A DNA stretch of 15,171 nucleotides from assembly GCA_903873565.1 (NCBI GenBank), contig CAIQOY010000038.1:1-15171 (forward strand). Direction: 5' to 3'. This document shows, piece after piece, positions 7,542 through 14,893 of the stretch. Position numbers and translations under genes: made by a program. The notes under the pieces were generated by a model. It ran no database searches. It saw only the letters and a list, made by a program, of their open reading frames with translations, and was not told where the DNA came from. Position 1 is the first letter of the stretch. Each line of letters starts with the position of its first letter. The DNA is from an uncultured Actinomycetes bacterium. Its GTDB lineage: Bacteria; Actinomycetota; Thermoleophilia; Gaiellales; F1-60-MAGs149.

Positions 7542-7555
7542 CCCCTTCCCCCACC

Positions 7556-8542
7556 ATGGTCGACGGCGTCCTCGCAACCATCATCAAGTCCTTCGTGCTC
7601 GTGAACGTCCTGATGGCGTTCTTCGCCTTCATGACGTGGGTCGAGCGCAAGCTGATCGGCCGCTTCCAGGTCCGCTACGGCCCGAACCGCGTGGGGCCGT
7701 TCGGCCTGCTCCAGCCGATCGCCGACCTCGGCAAGATGCTCCAGAAGGAGAACATGGTCCCCGAGGGGGCGCGCGTGAAGCTGTACATGGTCGCGCCGCT
7801 GATCGCCATGACCTGCGCGATCGGCGCCTTCGGCCTGATGCCGTTCGGCGGCGTGGCCACGATCCCGTACTTCGACTACCAGTTCCACCTCTACATCGCC
7901 GACACCAGCGTGTCGCTCCTGGTCGTCGCGGCGATCGGCTCGCTCGGCTTCTACGGCCTGATGATCGGCGGCTGGGCGTCCGGCTCGAAGTACGCCCTGC
8001 TCGGCGGCATGCGCGCGATCGCGCAGCTCGTCTCCTACGAGGTCGCGTTCACCCTCGCCGTGATCGGCGTGATCATCCAGGCGGGCTCCCTGTCGTTCGT
8101 CGCGATCTCCGACGCGCAGATGCCGCTGTGGTTCATCGTCCCGCAGTTCCTCGGCTTCCTCGTCTTCTTCGTGGCCGCCGTCGCCGAGTCCAACCGCCCG
8201 CCCTTCGACCTCGTCGAGGCGGACGGCGAGGTCGTCGCCGGCTACCACACCGAGTACGGCGGCATGCGCTACGCGATGTTCGCGGCCGCCGAGTTCATCA
8301 ACGCGATCACCCTGTCGGCGCTCGGCGCCGTCCTCTTCCTCGGCGGCCCGAACGGCCCGTTCCTGCCCGGGCCGCTGTGGATGCTGATCAAGATCGGGGC
8401 CTTCCTGTTCGTGCTGATCTGGATCCGCGCGACCCTGCCGCGCGTCCGCTTCGACCAGCTGATGAAGATCGGCTGGAAGGTCCTCCTGCCCGTGGCCACC
8501 CTCAACCTGCTGCTGACCGCCGTCGCAGTGGTGTACCTCTAG
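7556..8542 (+). CDS. nuoH: NADH-quinone oxidoreductase subunit H (ND1, quinone tunnel)
   Basis: Membrane subunit that forms the quinone tunnel and links quinone chemistry to the proton channels. The protein has 328 residues with eight or more predicted helices. TWVERKLIGRFQVRYGPNRV (27-46) and GGMRAIAQLVSYE (150-162) are the family signatures, and ESNRPPFDLVEADGEVVAGY (211-230) is the acidic TM5-6 loop. In that loop the usual EAExE acidic triad is EADGE, with Asp223 replacing Glu. ATG 7556 follows a pyrimidine tract and has no Shine-Dalgarno match; the nearest purine run, GTGGAGG at 7527-7533, is 22 nt upstream, and no better in-frame start is visible. It sits at the boundary between peripheral-arm genes and mainly membrane-arm genes. 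Confidence 0.97.
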   Translation: MVDGVLATIIKSFVLVNVLMAFFAFMTWVERKLIGRFQVRYGPNRVGPFGLLQPIADLGKMLQKENMVPEGARVKLYMVAPLIAMTCAIGAFGLMPFGGVATIPYFDYQFHLYIADTSVSLLVVAAIGSLGFYGLMIGGWASGSKYALLGGMRAIAQLVSYEVAFTLAVIGVIIQAGSLSFVAISDAQMPLWFIVPQFLGFLVFFVAAVAESNRPPFDLVEADGEVVAGYHTEYGGMRYAMFAAAEFINAITLSALGAVLFLGGPNGPFLPGPLWMLIKIGAFLFVLIWIRATLPRVRFDQLMKIGWKVLLPVATLNLLLTAVAVVYL

Positions 8543-8553
8543 GAGCCGCCGCC

Positions 8554-9084
8554 ATGTTCGACCAGGTCAAGGGCTTCTCCACGACGTTCCGGCATCTCTT
8601 CCAGAAGCCGATCACCCAGCAGTACCCCGAGTACAAGCGCCCGGTCTACCCGCGCTTCCGCGGGCGGCACCAGCTGCACCGCCACGACAACGGCCTCGAG
8701 AAGTGCGTCGGCTGCTCCCTGTGCGCCGCGGCCTGCCCGTCCGACTGCATCCGCGTCGTCCCCGCCGAGAACACCCCCGACAACCGCGTCTCGGCCGGCG
8801 AGCGCTACGCGCGCATCTACGAGATCAACATGGCGCGCTGCATCTTCTGCGGCTACTGCGAGCTGGCCTGCCCGTTCGACGCGATCACGCTCGGCAACGA
8901 CTTCGAGCTGTCGGAGATCTCGCGCGAGGCCCTCGTCTACACGAAGAGCATGCTGCTCGAGAAGCCGGCGCTGCGCACGCCGTCCCAGGCCGTCGACCCG
9001 TACGACGTGCCGGCGCAGGAGATGGAGCGCGTGCTCGGCATGTACGACATCACGACGGCCACGAACCCCGAGGGCGCCGAGTAG
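8554..9084 (+). CDS. nuoI: NADH-quinone oxidoreductase subunit I (N6a/N6b ferredoxin-like subunit)
   Basis: Connecting-arm subunit with two [4Fe-4S] clusters, N6a and N6b, that relays electrons from NuoG to NuoB. The protein has 176 residues. Both ferredoxin motifs are complete: Cys51, Cys54, Cys57, Cys61 (CVGCSLCAAACP) and Cys96, Cys99, Cys102, Cys106 (CIFCGYCELACP). The N-terminal FSTTFRHLFQKPITQQYPE helix anchors the protein on the membrane arm, as in the family. ATG 8554 has a good AGGAG (8541-8545, 8 nt) that overlaps the nuoH TAG. The stop TAG overlaps the nuoJ GTG by one base (TAGTG). Confidence 0.97.
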   Translation: MFDQVKGFSTTFRHLFQKPITQQYPEYKRPVYPRFRGRHQLHRHDNGLEKCVGCSLCAAACPSDCIRVVPAENTPDNRVSAGERYARIYEINMARCIFCGYCELACPFDAITLGNDFELSEISREALVYTKSMLLEKPALRTPSQAVDPYDVPAQEMERVLGMYDITTATNPEGAE

Positions 9085-9698
9085 TGGGGATCGTCGTCTT
9101 CTTCCTGGCCGCCTTCCTGGCCATCGTCTCGGCCCTCGCGGTCGTGTCGCAGCGCAACCCCTTCGTCTCGGCCCTCGGCCTCCTCGGCAACCTCGTGTCG
9201 CTGGCCACGCTGATGCTGCTGCTCGACGCGCAGTTCGTCGCCGCCGCGCAGGTGATCGTCTACGCCGGCGCGATCATGGTCATGTTCCTGTTCGTGATCG
9301 CCTACGTCGGTCCGCGCGGCGAGATCGGCCCGGGCACGCGCAAGCCCTGGCAGGTCGTCCTCGCCGTCGTCGCGGGCCTGCTCGTCGTCACCCAGATCGT
9401 GCTGGTGGTGTGGACCACCGACTTCGGCAAGCCGTCCTCGATCGACGACGCCTTCGGCGGGCCGGGCGCGGTCGGCCAGGCCTTCGTGACCGACTACCTG
9501 CTCGCCTTCGAGGGCGTCTCCGTGATCCTCTTCATGGCCGCCGTCGCCGGCGTCATCCTCGGCGCCGGCGCCCGCCCCAAGCGCCTCACCACCGACCAGG
9601 TGCTGGCCAAGGAGGGCGAGGCCGAGGCGCGCCGCCGCGCCGCCTCGCGCGCCGCGATCGAGGCCGCCCGCGAGGCCGAGCCGGGGGAGGCGCGCTGA
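9084..9698 (+). CDS. nuoJ: NADH-quinone oxidoreductase subunit J (ND6)
   Basis: Membrane-arm subunit between NuoA/H and NuoK. The 204-residue protein has five predicted helices (from about 2, 32, 55, 90 and 140). The signature QVIVYAGAIMVMFLFVIAY (56-74) includes Tyr60 and Gly62 of TM3, the helix whose pi-bulge rotates during turnover in known structures. The C-terminus from about 166 is a soluble, Ala/Arg/Glu-rich helix that ends REAEPGEAR. The GTG start shares a base with the nuoI stop and has GAGGG at 9070-9074, 9 nt upstream. It overlaps nuoK by one base (TGATG). Confidence 0.95.
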   Translation: MGIVVFFLAAFLAIVSALAVVSQRNPFVSALGLLGNLVSLATLMLLLDAQFVAAAQVIVYAGAIMVMFLFVIAYVGPRGEIGPGTRKPWQVVLAVVAGLLVVTQIVLVVWTTDFGKPSSIDDAFGGPGAVGQAFVTDYLLAFEGVSVILFMAAVAGVILGAGARPKRLTTDQVLAKEGEAEARRRAASRAAIEAAREAEPGEAR

Positions 9699-10003
9699 TG
9701 TCCGTCGGCCTGCCGTTCTACCTCTCGGTCAGCGCGATCCTGTTCGCGATCGGCCTGGTCGGCGTGCTCCTGCGCCGCAGCCCGCTGACCACGCTCCTGT
9801 CGCTCGAGGTCATGCTCAACTCGGTCAACCTCACCCTGGTCGCCTTCTCGCGCCAGGTCGGGGGCTCCGACGGGCAGGTCTTCGCCCTCGTGGTCATGGG
9901 CATCGCCGCCGCCGAGGTCGTCGTCGGCCTCGGCCTCGTGGTGGCGATGACGCGCCGCGAGATGGTGCTCGACACCGACGAGCTGAGGTCGATGAGCGGA
10001 TGA
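9698..10003 (+). CDS. nuoK: NADH-quinone oxidoreductase subunit K (ND4L)
   Basis: Small membrane-arm subunit that contributes to the fourth proton path; homologous to MrpC of Na+/H+ antiporters. It has 101 residues and three helices, the family's usual size. Both essential glutamates are present: Glu37 in SLEVMLNSVNLTLVAF and Glu73 in IAAAEVVVGL (E. coli Glu36 and Glu72). The ATG is preceded by one of the strongest ribosome sites in the window, GGGGGAGG (9683-9690, 7 nt). The end overlaps nuoL by ATGA. Confidence 0.97.
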   Translation: MSVGLPFYLSVSAILFAIGLVGVLLRRSPLTTLLSLEVMLNSVNLTLVAFSRQVGGSDGQVFALVVMGIAAAEVVVGLGLVVAMTRREMVLDTDELRSMSG

Positions 10004-11919
10004 CCGGGCTCGTCTGGACCGCGCTCGCCCTGCCGCTCGCCGGTGCCGTGCTCCTGGCCGTGCTCGGCACGCGCCTGCCCGCGCGCGGCGCGGGCTGGCT
10101 GGCGTCGCTGGTGATGCTGGCCGCGTTCGCCTGCTCGGCGATCGCCACGGTCATGCTCGCCACGCGCCCGCACGAGGAGCGCGCCGTCGTGCAGACCGCG
10201 TGGACGTGGCTGACCGCGGGGAGCTTCCAGGTCGGCCTCGACATCTGGTTCGACGAGCTGACCGCGGTGATGCTGCTCGTGGTCACGGGCATCGGCTTCC
10301 TGATCCACGTCTACTCGATCGGCTACATGAAGGGCGACGAGCAGGAGCGGCGCTTCTTCGCCTACCTCAACCTGTTCGTCTTCTCGATGCTGCTGCTCGT
10401 GGTCGCCGGCGACCTCGTGCTGCTGCTCGCGGGCTGGGGCCTGGTCGGCCTCTCGTCCTACCTCCTGATCGGCTTCTGGCACCAGAAGCCGTCGGCGATC
10501 AAGGCGGCCAAGAAGGCCTTCGTGATGAACGCGATCGGCGACGTGGGCCTCGCGCTCGGCATCTTCCTGCTCTTCATCGAGCTCGGCACCACGGCCTACC
10601 AGGGCGTCTTCGCCGGGGCGGCCTCGCTCGACTCGTGGACGGCCACCGCCGCGGCGCTCCTGCTCCTGGTGGGCGCGCTCGCGAAGTCCGCGCAGCTGCC
10701 GCTCCACACCTGGCTGCCCGACGCGATGGAGGGCCCGACCCCCGTCTCCGCCCTGATCCACGCGGCCACCATGGTGACCGCGGGCGTCTACCTGATCGCG
10801 CGCATGAACCCGCTCTTCCACGCGGCCCCCTACGCGCTCGAGACGATCGTCGTGATCGGCGTCCTGGGCCTCCTGATGGCCGGCGCGATCGCGCTCGTCC
10901 AGACCGACATCAAGCGCATCATCGCCTTTTCGACGATGAGCCAGATCGCCTACATGTTCGTGGGCGTCGGGCTCGGCGCGTACTGGGCGGGCATCTTCCA
11001 CCTCTTCACGCACGCCTTCTTCAAGGCGCTCCTGTTCATGGGCGCGGGGATCGTGATCCACGCGCTGCACGGCGAGCAGGACGTCCGCAACATGGGCGGC
11101 CTGCGCTCCGTGATGCCAAAGACGTACTTCTGCATGCTGATCGGCGCGCTCGCCCTGGTCGGCATCTTCCCGCTGTCGGGCGGCTTCTCGAAGGACGCGA
11201 TCCTGTCCTCGGCCCTCGAGGTGGGGACGCCGCTGGCCTGGGTGGCCTACATCGGCGGCCTGGTCGGCGCGCTCCTGACCGGCATCTACACCTTCCGGCT
11301 GATGTTCCTGGTCTTCCACCGGCGGATGTCGCCGTACGCGGAGGCCGTCGCGCCGAAGGCCGTCAAGCACCACGGCGAGGGCCCGAGCTCGATGCTGTGG
11401 CCGGTCTACATCCTCACGCTGGGCGCGGCCGTCGTCGGCTTCCTGCAGATCCCGGGCCTGACCCACGTCTTCTTCGACTGGCTCGAGCCGATCGCGCCGG
11501 CCGGCATGGTCGAGCCCAGCGCCGTGCAGGAGTGGCTGACCACCCTCATCGCCGTCTCGATCGGCGTCGCCGGCATCGCGATCGCGGGCCACCTCTACCT
11601 GCGCGAGAACGACGCGCCGGAGCGGATGCGCCTCGGCCGCGGCCGGCTCATCGACCACGCGCTCGAGCACCGGCTCTACTGGGACGACCTCTACGAGGTC
11701 GCCTTCGAGCGCCCCGCCCAGTGGCTGGCCGCCTTCCTGCGCCGCGACGTCGACCGCCCCGTGGCCGGCTGGCTGCCGACCGACGGGCTCGGCACCCTGA
11801 CCGCCTTCCTCGGCCGCAGCATCAGCGTGATCGAGAACGGCGTCGTGCGCTCGTACGCCCTGGTCATCGCCCTCGGCGTGGCCGGGCTCCTCCTCGCCCT
11901 CCTGGTGCGCGCCGCATGA
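10000..11919 (+). CDS. nuoL: NADH-quinone oxidoreductase subunit L (ND5, antiporter-like)
   Basis: Distal antiporter-like subunit of the membrane arm with the long lateral helix HL. The protein has 639 residues with about 16 predicted helices; the C-terminal amphipathic stretch and last anchor helix are at about 550-637. Canonical elements: Lys229 in LAKSAQLPLHTWLPDAM, MNAIGD (Asp181), HAFFKALLFMGAG, and LSGGFSKDAIL with the TM12 lysine. A marked oddity is AGWGLVGLSSYLLIGFW: Gly147 stands where nearly all NuoL/ND5 proteins have the TM5 glutamate (E. coli Glu144, in GWEGVGLCSY). The frame is otherwise intact, so this is a substitution and not decay. ATG 10000 overlaps nuoK (ATGA); the ribosome site GAGG 9985-9988 is 11 nt away. 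Confidence 0.97.
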   Translation: MTGLVWTALALPLAGAVLLAVLGTRLPARGAGWLASLVMLAAFACSAIATVMLATRPHEERAVVQTAWTWLTAGSFQVGLDIWFDELTAVMLLVVTGIGFLIHVYSIGYMKGDEQERRFFAYLNLFVFSMLLLVVAGDLVLLLAGWGLVGLSSYLLIGFWHQKPSAIKAAKKAFVMNAIGDVGLALGIFLLFIELGTTAYQGVFAGAASLDSWTATAAALLLLVGALAKSAQLPLHTWLPDAMEGPTPVSALIHAATMVTAGVYLIARMNPLFHAAPYALETIVVIGVLGLLMAGAIALVQTDIKRIIAFSTMSQIAYMFVGVGLGAYWAGIFHLFTHAFFKALLFMGAGIVIHALHGEQDVRNMGGLRSVMPKTYFCMLIGALALVGIFPLSGGFSKDAILSSALEVGTPLAWVAYIGGLVGALLTGIYTFRLMFLVFHRRMSPYAEAVAPKAVKHHGEGPSSMLWPVYILTLGAAVVGFLQIPGLTHVFFDWLEPIAPAGMVEPSAVQEWLTTLIAVSIGVAGIAIAGHLYLRENDAPERMRLGRGRLIDHALEHRLYWDDLYEVAFERPAQWLAAFLRRDVDRPVAGWLPTDGLGTLTAFLGRSISVIENGVVRSYALVIALGVAGLLLALLVRAA

Positions 11920-13379
11920 TCACCGCCACCACCCTGATCACCGTCCCGCTGATCGCGGGCATCGTGATCCTGATCGTGCCGTTCGCCCAGCGGCTCGCCG
12001 GCTACCTGGCGCTCCTGGTCGCGCTCGGGATGGTCGGGGCGGTCGCGGGCTTCGTCTACCGCTTCGAGCCGATGGCCGGCTACCAGTTCGGCGACGACGC
12101 CGAGTGGATCCCGCAGCTCGGCATCCGCTGGAGCGTCGCCCTCGACGGGGTGGGCCTCGCGATGGCCGCCGTGACGGCGCTGGTCGTGGCCTGCGCGCTC
12201 GGCTACGGCCTCTGGGCGGGGCGCGACCGCACGCACGCCACCTTCGGCCTGATCCTGATCACCGAGGCGTTCCTGTTCCTCGTCTTCGCGGCCCGCGACC
12301 TGTTCGTCTTCTACGTCGGCTTCGAGGGCATGCTGATCCCGCTGCTCGTCCTGCTCGCCGTGTGGGGCGGGGAGGACCGCCGCCGCGCCACCGTGCAGGT
12401 CGTCGCCTACACCGCGTTCGGCACGCTGCTGATGCTGGTCGCGATCCTCTGGCTCGGCCTGACCGCCCCGAACGGCCCCGACTTCTCGATGGCGGCGGCG
12501 GTCGGCCGCGGCAACGACCTCGTCTTCTGGGCCTTCGCGCTCGCCTTCGCGATCAAGTCGCCGCTCTTCCCCCTGCACGGCTGGGTCCTGCCCGCGTACC
12601 GCCAGTCGTCGCCCGAGGTGGCGGCGGTGCTCTCGGGCGTCGCCTCGAAGGCCGGCGGCTTCGCCTTCCTCGCGGTGCTCGTGCCGCTCTTCCCCGAGCA
12701 GTCGGCGCGCTACGCCTGGCTGTTCATCGCGCTCGGCCTGATCGGCTTCCTGTGGGGGGCGCTCCTGGCCTTCCGCCAGCCCGACGGCCGCGGGGTGATC
12801 GCCTACTCGTCGATCGCGCAGATGTCGTTCGTGGTGCTCGGCATCTTCCTCCTCAACGCGCAGGGCTCGACCGGCGCGACCTTCCAGATGGTCAACCACG
12901 CGCTGGTCTCCGCCGCGCTGTTTCTGCTCGCGGGCTGGCTCGAGACGCAGGCCGGGTCCGGCGACTTCCGCAAGCTCGGCGGCCTCGCCCGCAGCCGCCC
13001 GATCCTGGCCACCGTGGCCCTCGTCCTCGGCATGGCCGCGCTGGCCGTCCCCGGCTCGAGCGTGTTCGCCTCCGAGTTCCTGATCCTGCTCGCCGCCTTC
13101 GCCGACGCCTGGTGGCTGGGCACGATCGCCTCCATCGGCATCGTCCTCGCCGCGATGTACATGCTGCGCTGGATCTCCGCCGTCCTGCACGAGCGCGAGG
13201 GCGACCTCGTGGGGCAGCTGCGCCCGCCCGACCTGCGCAGCGGCGCCCTGCTCGCGGTCCTCCCGCTGGCCCTGGCCCTGATCGGGCTCAGCGTCGCGCC
13301 CGCCCAGCTGACCGAGCGGGTCGACCCGTCGTCGCAGATGATGGTGTCCGGCGCCTACGGGGAGAAGGAGGCGCGGTGA
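11916..13379 (+). CDS. nuoM: NADH-quinone oxidoreductase subunit M (ND4, antiporter-like)
   Basis: Middle antiporter-like subunit of the proton-pumping arm; 487 residues and about 14 helices. TM5 Glu137 is present (GFEGMLIPLLVLLAVWGGE), as are TM7 Lys214 (FAIKSPLFPLHGW), Lys245 in TM8, the MVNHALVSAALFLL helix, and the TM12 glutamate in VFASEFLILLAAF. The segment after PLHGW reads VLPAYRQSSPEVAAVLSG in place of the usual LPDAHxxAPTxxSV, at the same spacing, so the conserved Asp and His are replaced by Pro226 and Tyr228. The protein is somewhat shorter than E. coli NuoM (509). ATG 11916 overlaps the nuoL stop (ATGA) with little ribosome site; coupling is likely. The end overlaps nuoN by GTGA. 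Confidence 0.96.
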   Translation: MITATTLITVPLIAGIVILIVPFAQRLAGYLALLVALGMVGAVAGFVYRFEPMAGYQFGDDAEWIPQLGIRWSVALDGVGLAMAAVTALVVACALGYGLWAGRDRTHATFGLILITEAFLFLVFAARDLFVFYVGFEGMLIPLLVLLAVWGGEDRRRATVQVVAYTAFGTLLMLVAILWLGLTAPNGPDFSMAAAVGRGNDLVFWAFALAFAIKSPLFPLHGWVLPAYRQSSPEVAAVLSGVASKAGGFAFLAVLVPLFPEQSARYAWLFIALGLIGFLWGALLAFRQPDGRGVIAYSSIAQMSFVVLGIFLLNAQGSTGATFQMVNHALVSAALFLLAGWLETQAGSGDFRKLGGLARSRPILATVALVLGMAALAVPGSSVFASEFLILLAAFADAWWLGTIASIGIVLAAMYMLRWISAVLHEREGDLVGQLRPPDLRSGALLAVLPLALALIGLSVAPAQLTERVDPSSQMMVSGAYGEKEAR

Positions 13380-14839
13380 TCGAGGCCCCGAACGTCGACG
13401 TCCTCGCGATCGCCCCCGAGATCTCCCTGCTCGTCGGCGCCTCGCTGGTCCTGATGGTGGCCGCCTTCCTGCGCGGCCGCGACCGCGGCGTCGGCGTCGT
13501 GATCGGCATCGCCGCCTTCGCGGTCAGCGCGGGCTTCGCGATCGCCGCCTGGGGCGACGCCCCCACGGTGACGATCGCCCAGGCCCTGCAGGTCGACCAG
13601 CTGACCCAGGCCGTGCGCATCCTCGTCGCCGGCTGCGGCATCCTCACCCTGCTCGTCGCCCTCGGCTGGCCGCGGATGCGCGAGGCGGGCGCCGAGTACG
13701 CCGCGATCCTGCTCTTCGCCGCGACGGGGATGACCCTGATCGCCGGCTCCAACTCGTTCGTGACGCTGTTCGTCGCGCTCGAGCTCTTCTCGATCTCGCT
13801 GTACGTCCTGTGCGCCTTCGACCGCAGCTCGAAGGCGTCGCTCGAGAGCGGCTTCAAGTACCTCGTGCTCGGCACGATCGGCTCGATCATCCTCGTCTAC
13901 GGCGCGGCCTTCCTGTACGGGGCGACCGGCTCGTTCCAGTTCGACGGGGTCGCGGCCGGGCTCGCCGAGGCCGAGCCGGGCGCCTGGCTCGTCGTGCTCG
14001 GCGTGGTGCTCGTGCTGGCGGGCCTGCTGTTCAAGATCGGCGCGCTGCCCTTCCACATGTGGGTCCCCGACGTCTACGAGGGCGCCCCGACCTCCGTGAC
14101 CGGCTTCATGGCGGCGGCCACCAAGATCGCCGCCTTCGTGGCGCTGGCCCGCGTGCTGGCCGAGCCCCTGGCGCCCGTCCGCGACACCTGGGAGCCCGTG
14201 CTCGTAGTCGTGGCCGTGGCCACCATCGTGGTGGGCAACATCGCCGCGCTGGTCCAGGACAACGTCAAGCGGATGCTCGCCTACTCGTCGATCGCCGCGG
14301 CCGGCTTCGGGCTGATCGCGATCATCGTCGGCGGCGAGGCCGGCTCGCGCGCGCTGCTCTTCTACCTGGCCGCCTACGCCCCGATGGCGATCGGCGCCTT
14401 CGCCGTGATCACGCTGCACGAGCGCGACCACCACGGCATCACCACCCTCGAGTCGATCCGCGCCTGGGGCTTCGCGCGGCCCTTCGCCGGCCTCGCGATG
14501 GTCGTCTTCCTGCTCGGCTTCGCCGGCTTCCCGCTGACCGCGGGCTTCCTCGGCAAGTTCCTGGTCGCGGGCAGCGCGGTCGAGTCGGGCTGGGCATGGC
14601 TGGCCGTGGTGGGCGCGATCGGCTCGGTGATCGGCATCGCCTACTACCTGCGCGTGATCCTCGCGATGTACGACCGCTCCGCGCGCAGCGGGGTGCACGC
14701 GGCCGGCGCGCCGGGCCTCGCCTCGGTGTCGATCGCGATCGCGCTCTGCCTCGGGCTGGTCATCGCGGGCGGCGTCCTGCCCGGCATCGGCATCGACTGG
14801 GCCGGCGAGGCCGCCCGCGTCCTCGCCGCCGGCCGCTAG
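13376..14839 (+). CDS. nuoN: NADH-quinone oxidoreductase subunit N (ND2, antiporter-like)
   Basis: Antiporter-like subunit nearest the quinone module; 487 residues and about 14 helices. The ion-path residues are all in place: Glu136 in TM5 (FVALELFSISLYVL), Lys220 in TM7 (LLFKIGALPFHMWVPDVYEG), Lys250 in TM8 (AAATKIAAF) and the TM12 lysine in PLTAGFLGKFLVAG. NuoN is thus canonical where its paralogues NuoL and NuoM deviate. The GTG start overlaps the nuoM stop by 4 bp and is served by AAGGAGG (13365-13371), with GGAG at 13361-13364 as an alternative spacing. It is the last gene of the operon; no clear terminator hairpin follows within the 54-bp gap. Confidence 0.97.
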   Translation: MIEAPNVDVLAIAPEISLLVGASLVLMVAAFLRGRDRGVGVVIGIAAFAVSAGFAIAAWGDAPTVTIAQALQVDQLTQAVRILVAGCGILTLLVALGWPRMREAGAEYAAILLFAATGMTLIAGSNSFVTLFVALELFSISLYVLCAFDRSSKASLESGFKYLVLGTIGSIILVYGAAFLYGATGSFQFDGVAAGLAEAEPGAWLVVLGVVLVLAGLLFKIGALPFHMWVPDVYEGAPTSVTGFMAAATKIAAFVALARVLAEPLAPVRDTWEPVLVVVAVATIVVGNIAALVQDNVKRMLAYSSIAAAGFGLIAIIVGGEAGSRALLFYLAAYAPMAIGAFAVITLHERDHHGITTLESIRAWGFARPFAGLAMVVFLLGFAGFPLTAGFLGKFLVAGSAVESGWAWLAVVGAIGSVIGIAYYLRVILAMYDRSARSGVHAAGAPGLASVSIAIALCLGLVIAGGVLPGIGIDWAGEAARVLAAGR

Positions 14840-14855
14840 CGCGACCCGCTGCGCC

Positions 14856-14861
14856 TAGGAT
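14856..14861 (+). promoter_or_regulatory. Possible -10 element (TAGGAT) for the downstream hydrolase gene
   Basis: TAGGAT lies 17 bp after the nuoN stop and 33 bp before the next ATG, a plausible actinobacterial -10. No recognisable -35 is seen 16-19 bp upstream. If real, the hydrolase has its own short-leader transcript; otherwise it is read through from nuo. Confidence 0.3.
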
Positions 14862-14893
14862 CAGCACCGCCACCGACGACGCGGGAGGACCCG

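Noticed and set aside
5097..7577. Very long minus-strand open frame (826 codons) opposite nuoG, and similar long antisense frames elsewhere
   Set aside because: High GC with G/C-biased third positions removes stop codons from the antisense frames. The translations are Arg/Gly/Ala/His/Asp-rich low-complexity sequence with no domain, while the plus strand encodes unmistakable Nuo proteins.
466..14839. A duplicated, hybrid or Mrp-like antiporter operon rather than complex I
   Set aside because: All 14 subunits are present once in standard order with full cofactor ligands. The NuoM deviations are local and do not make it an Mrp operon.
14840..14893. Transcription terminator after nuoN
   Set aside because: I found no stem-loop with a T-run in the 54-bp gap, so no terminator is called.
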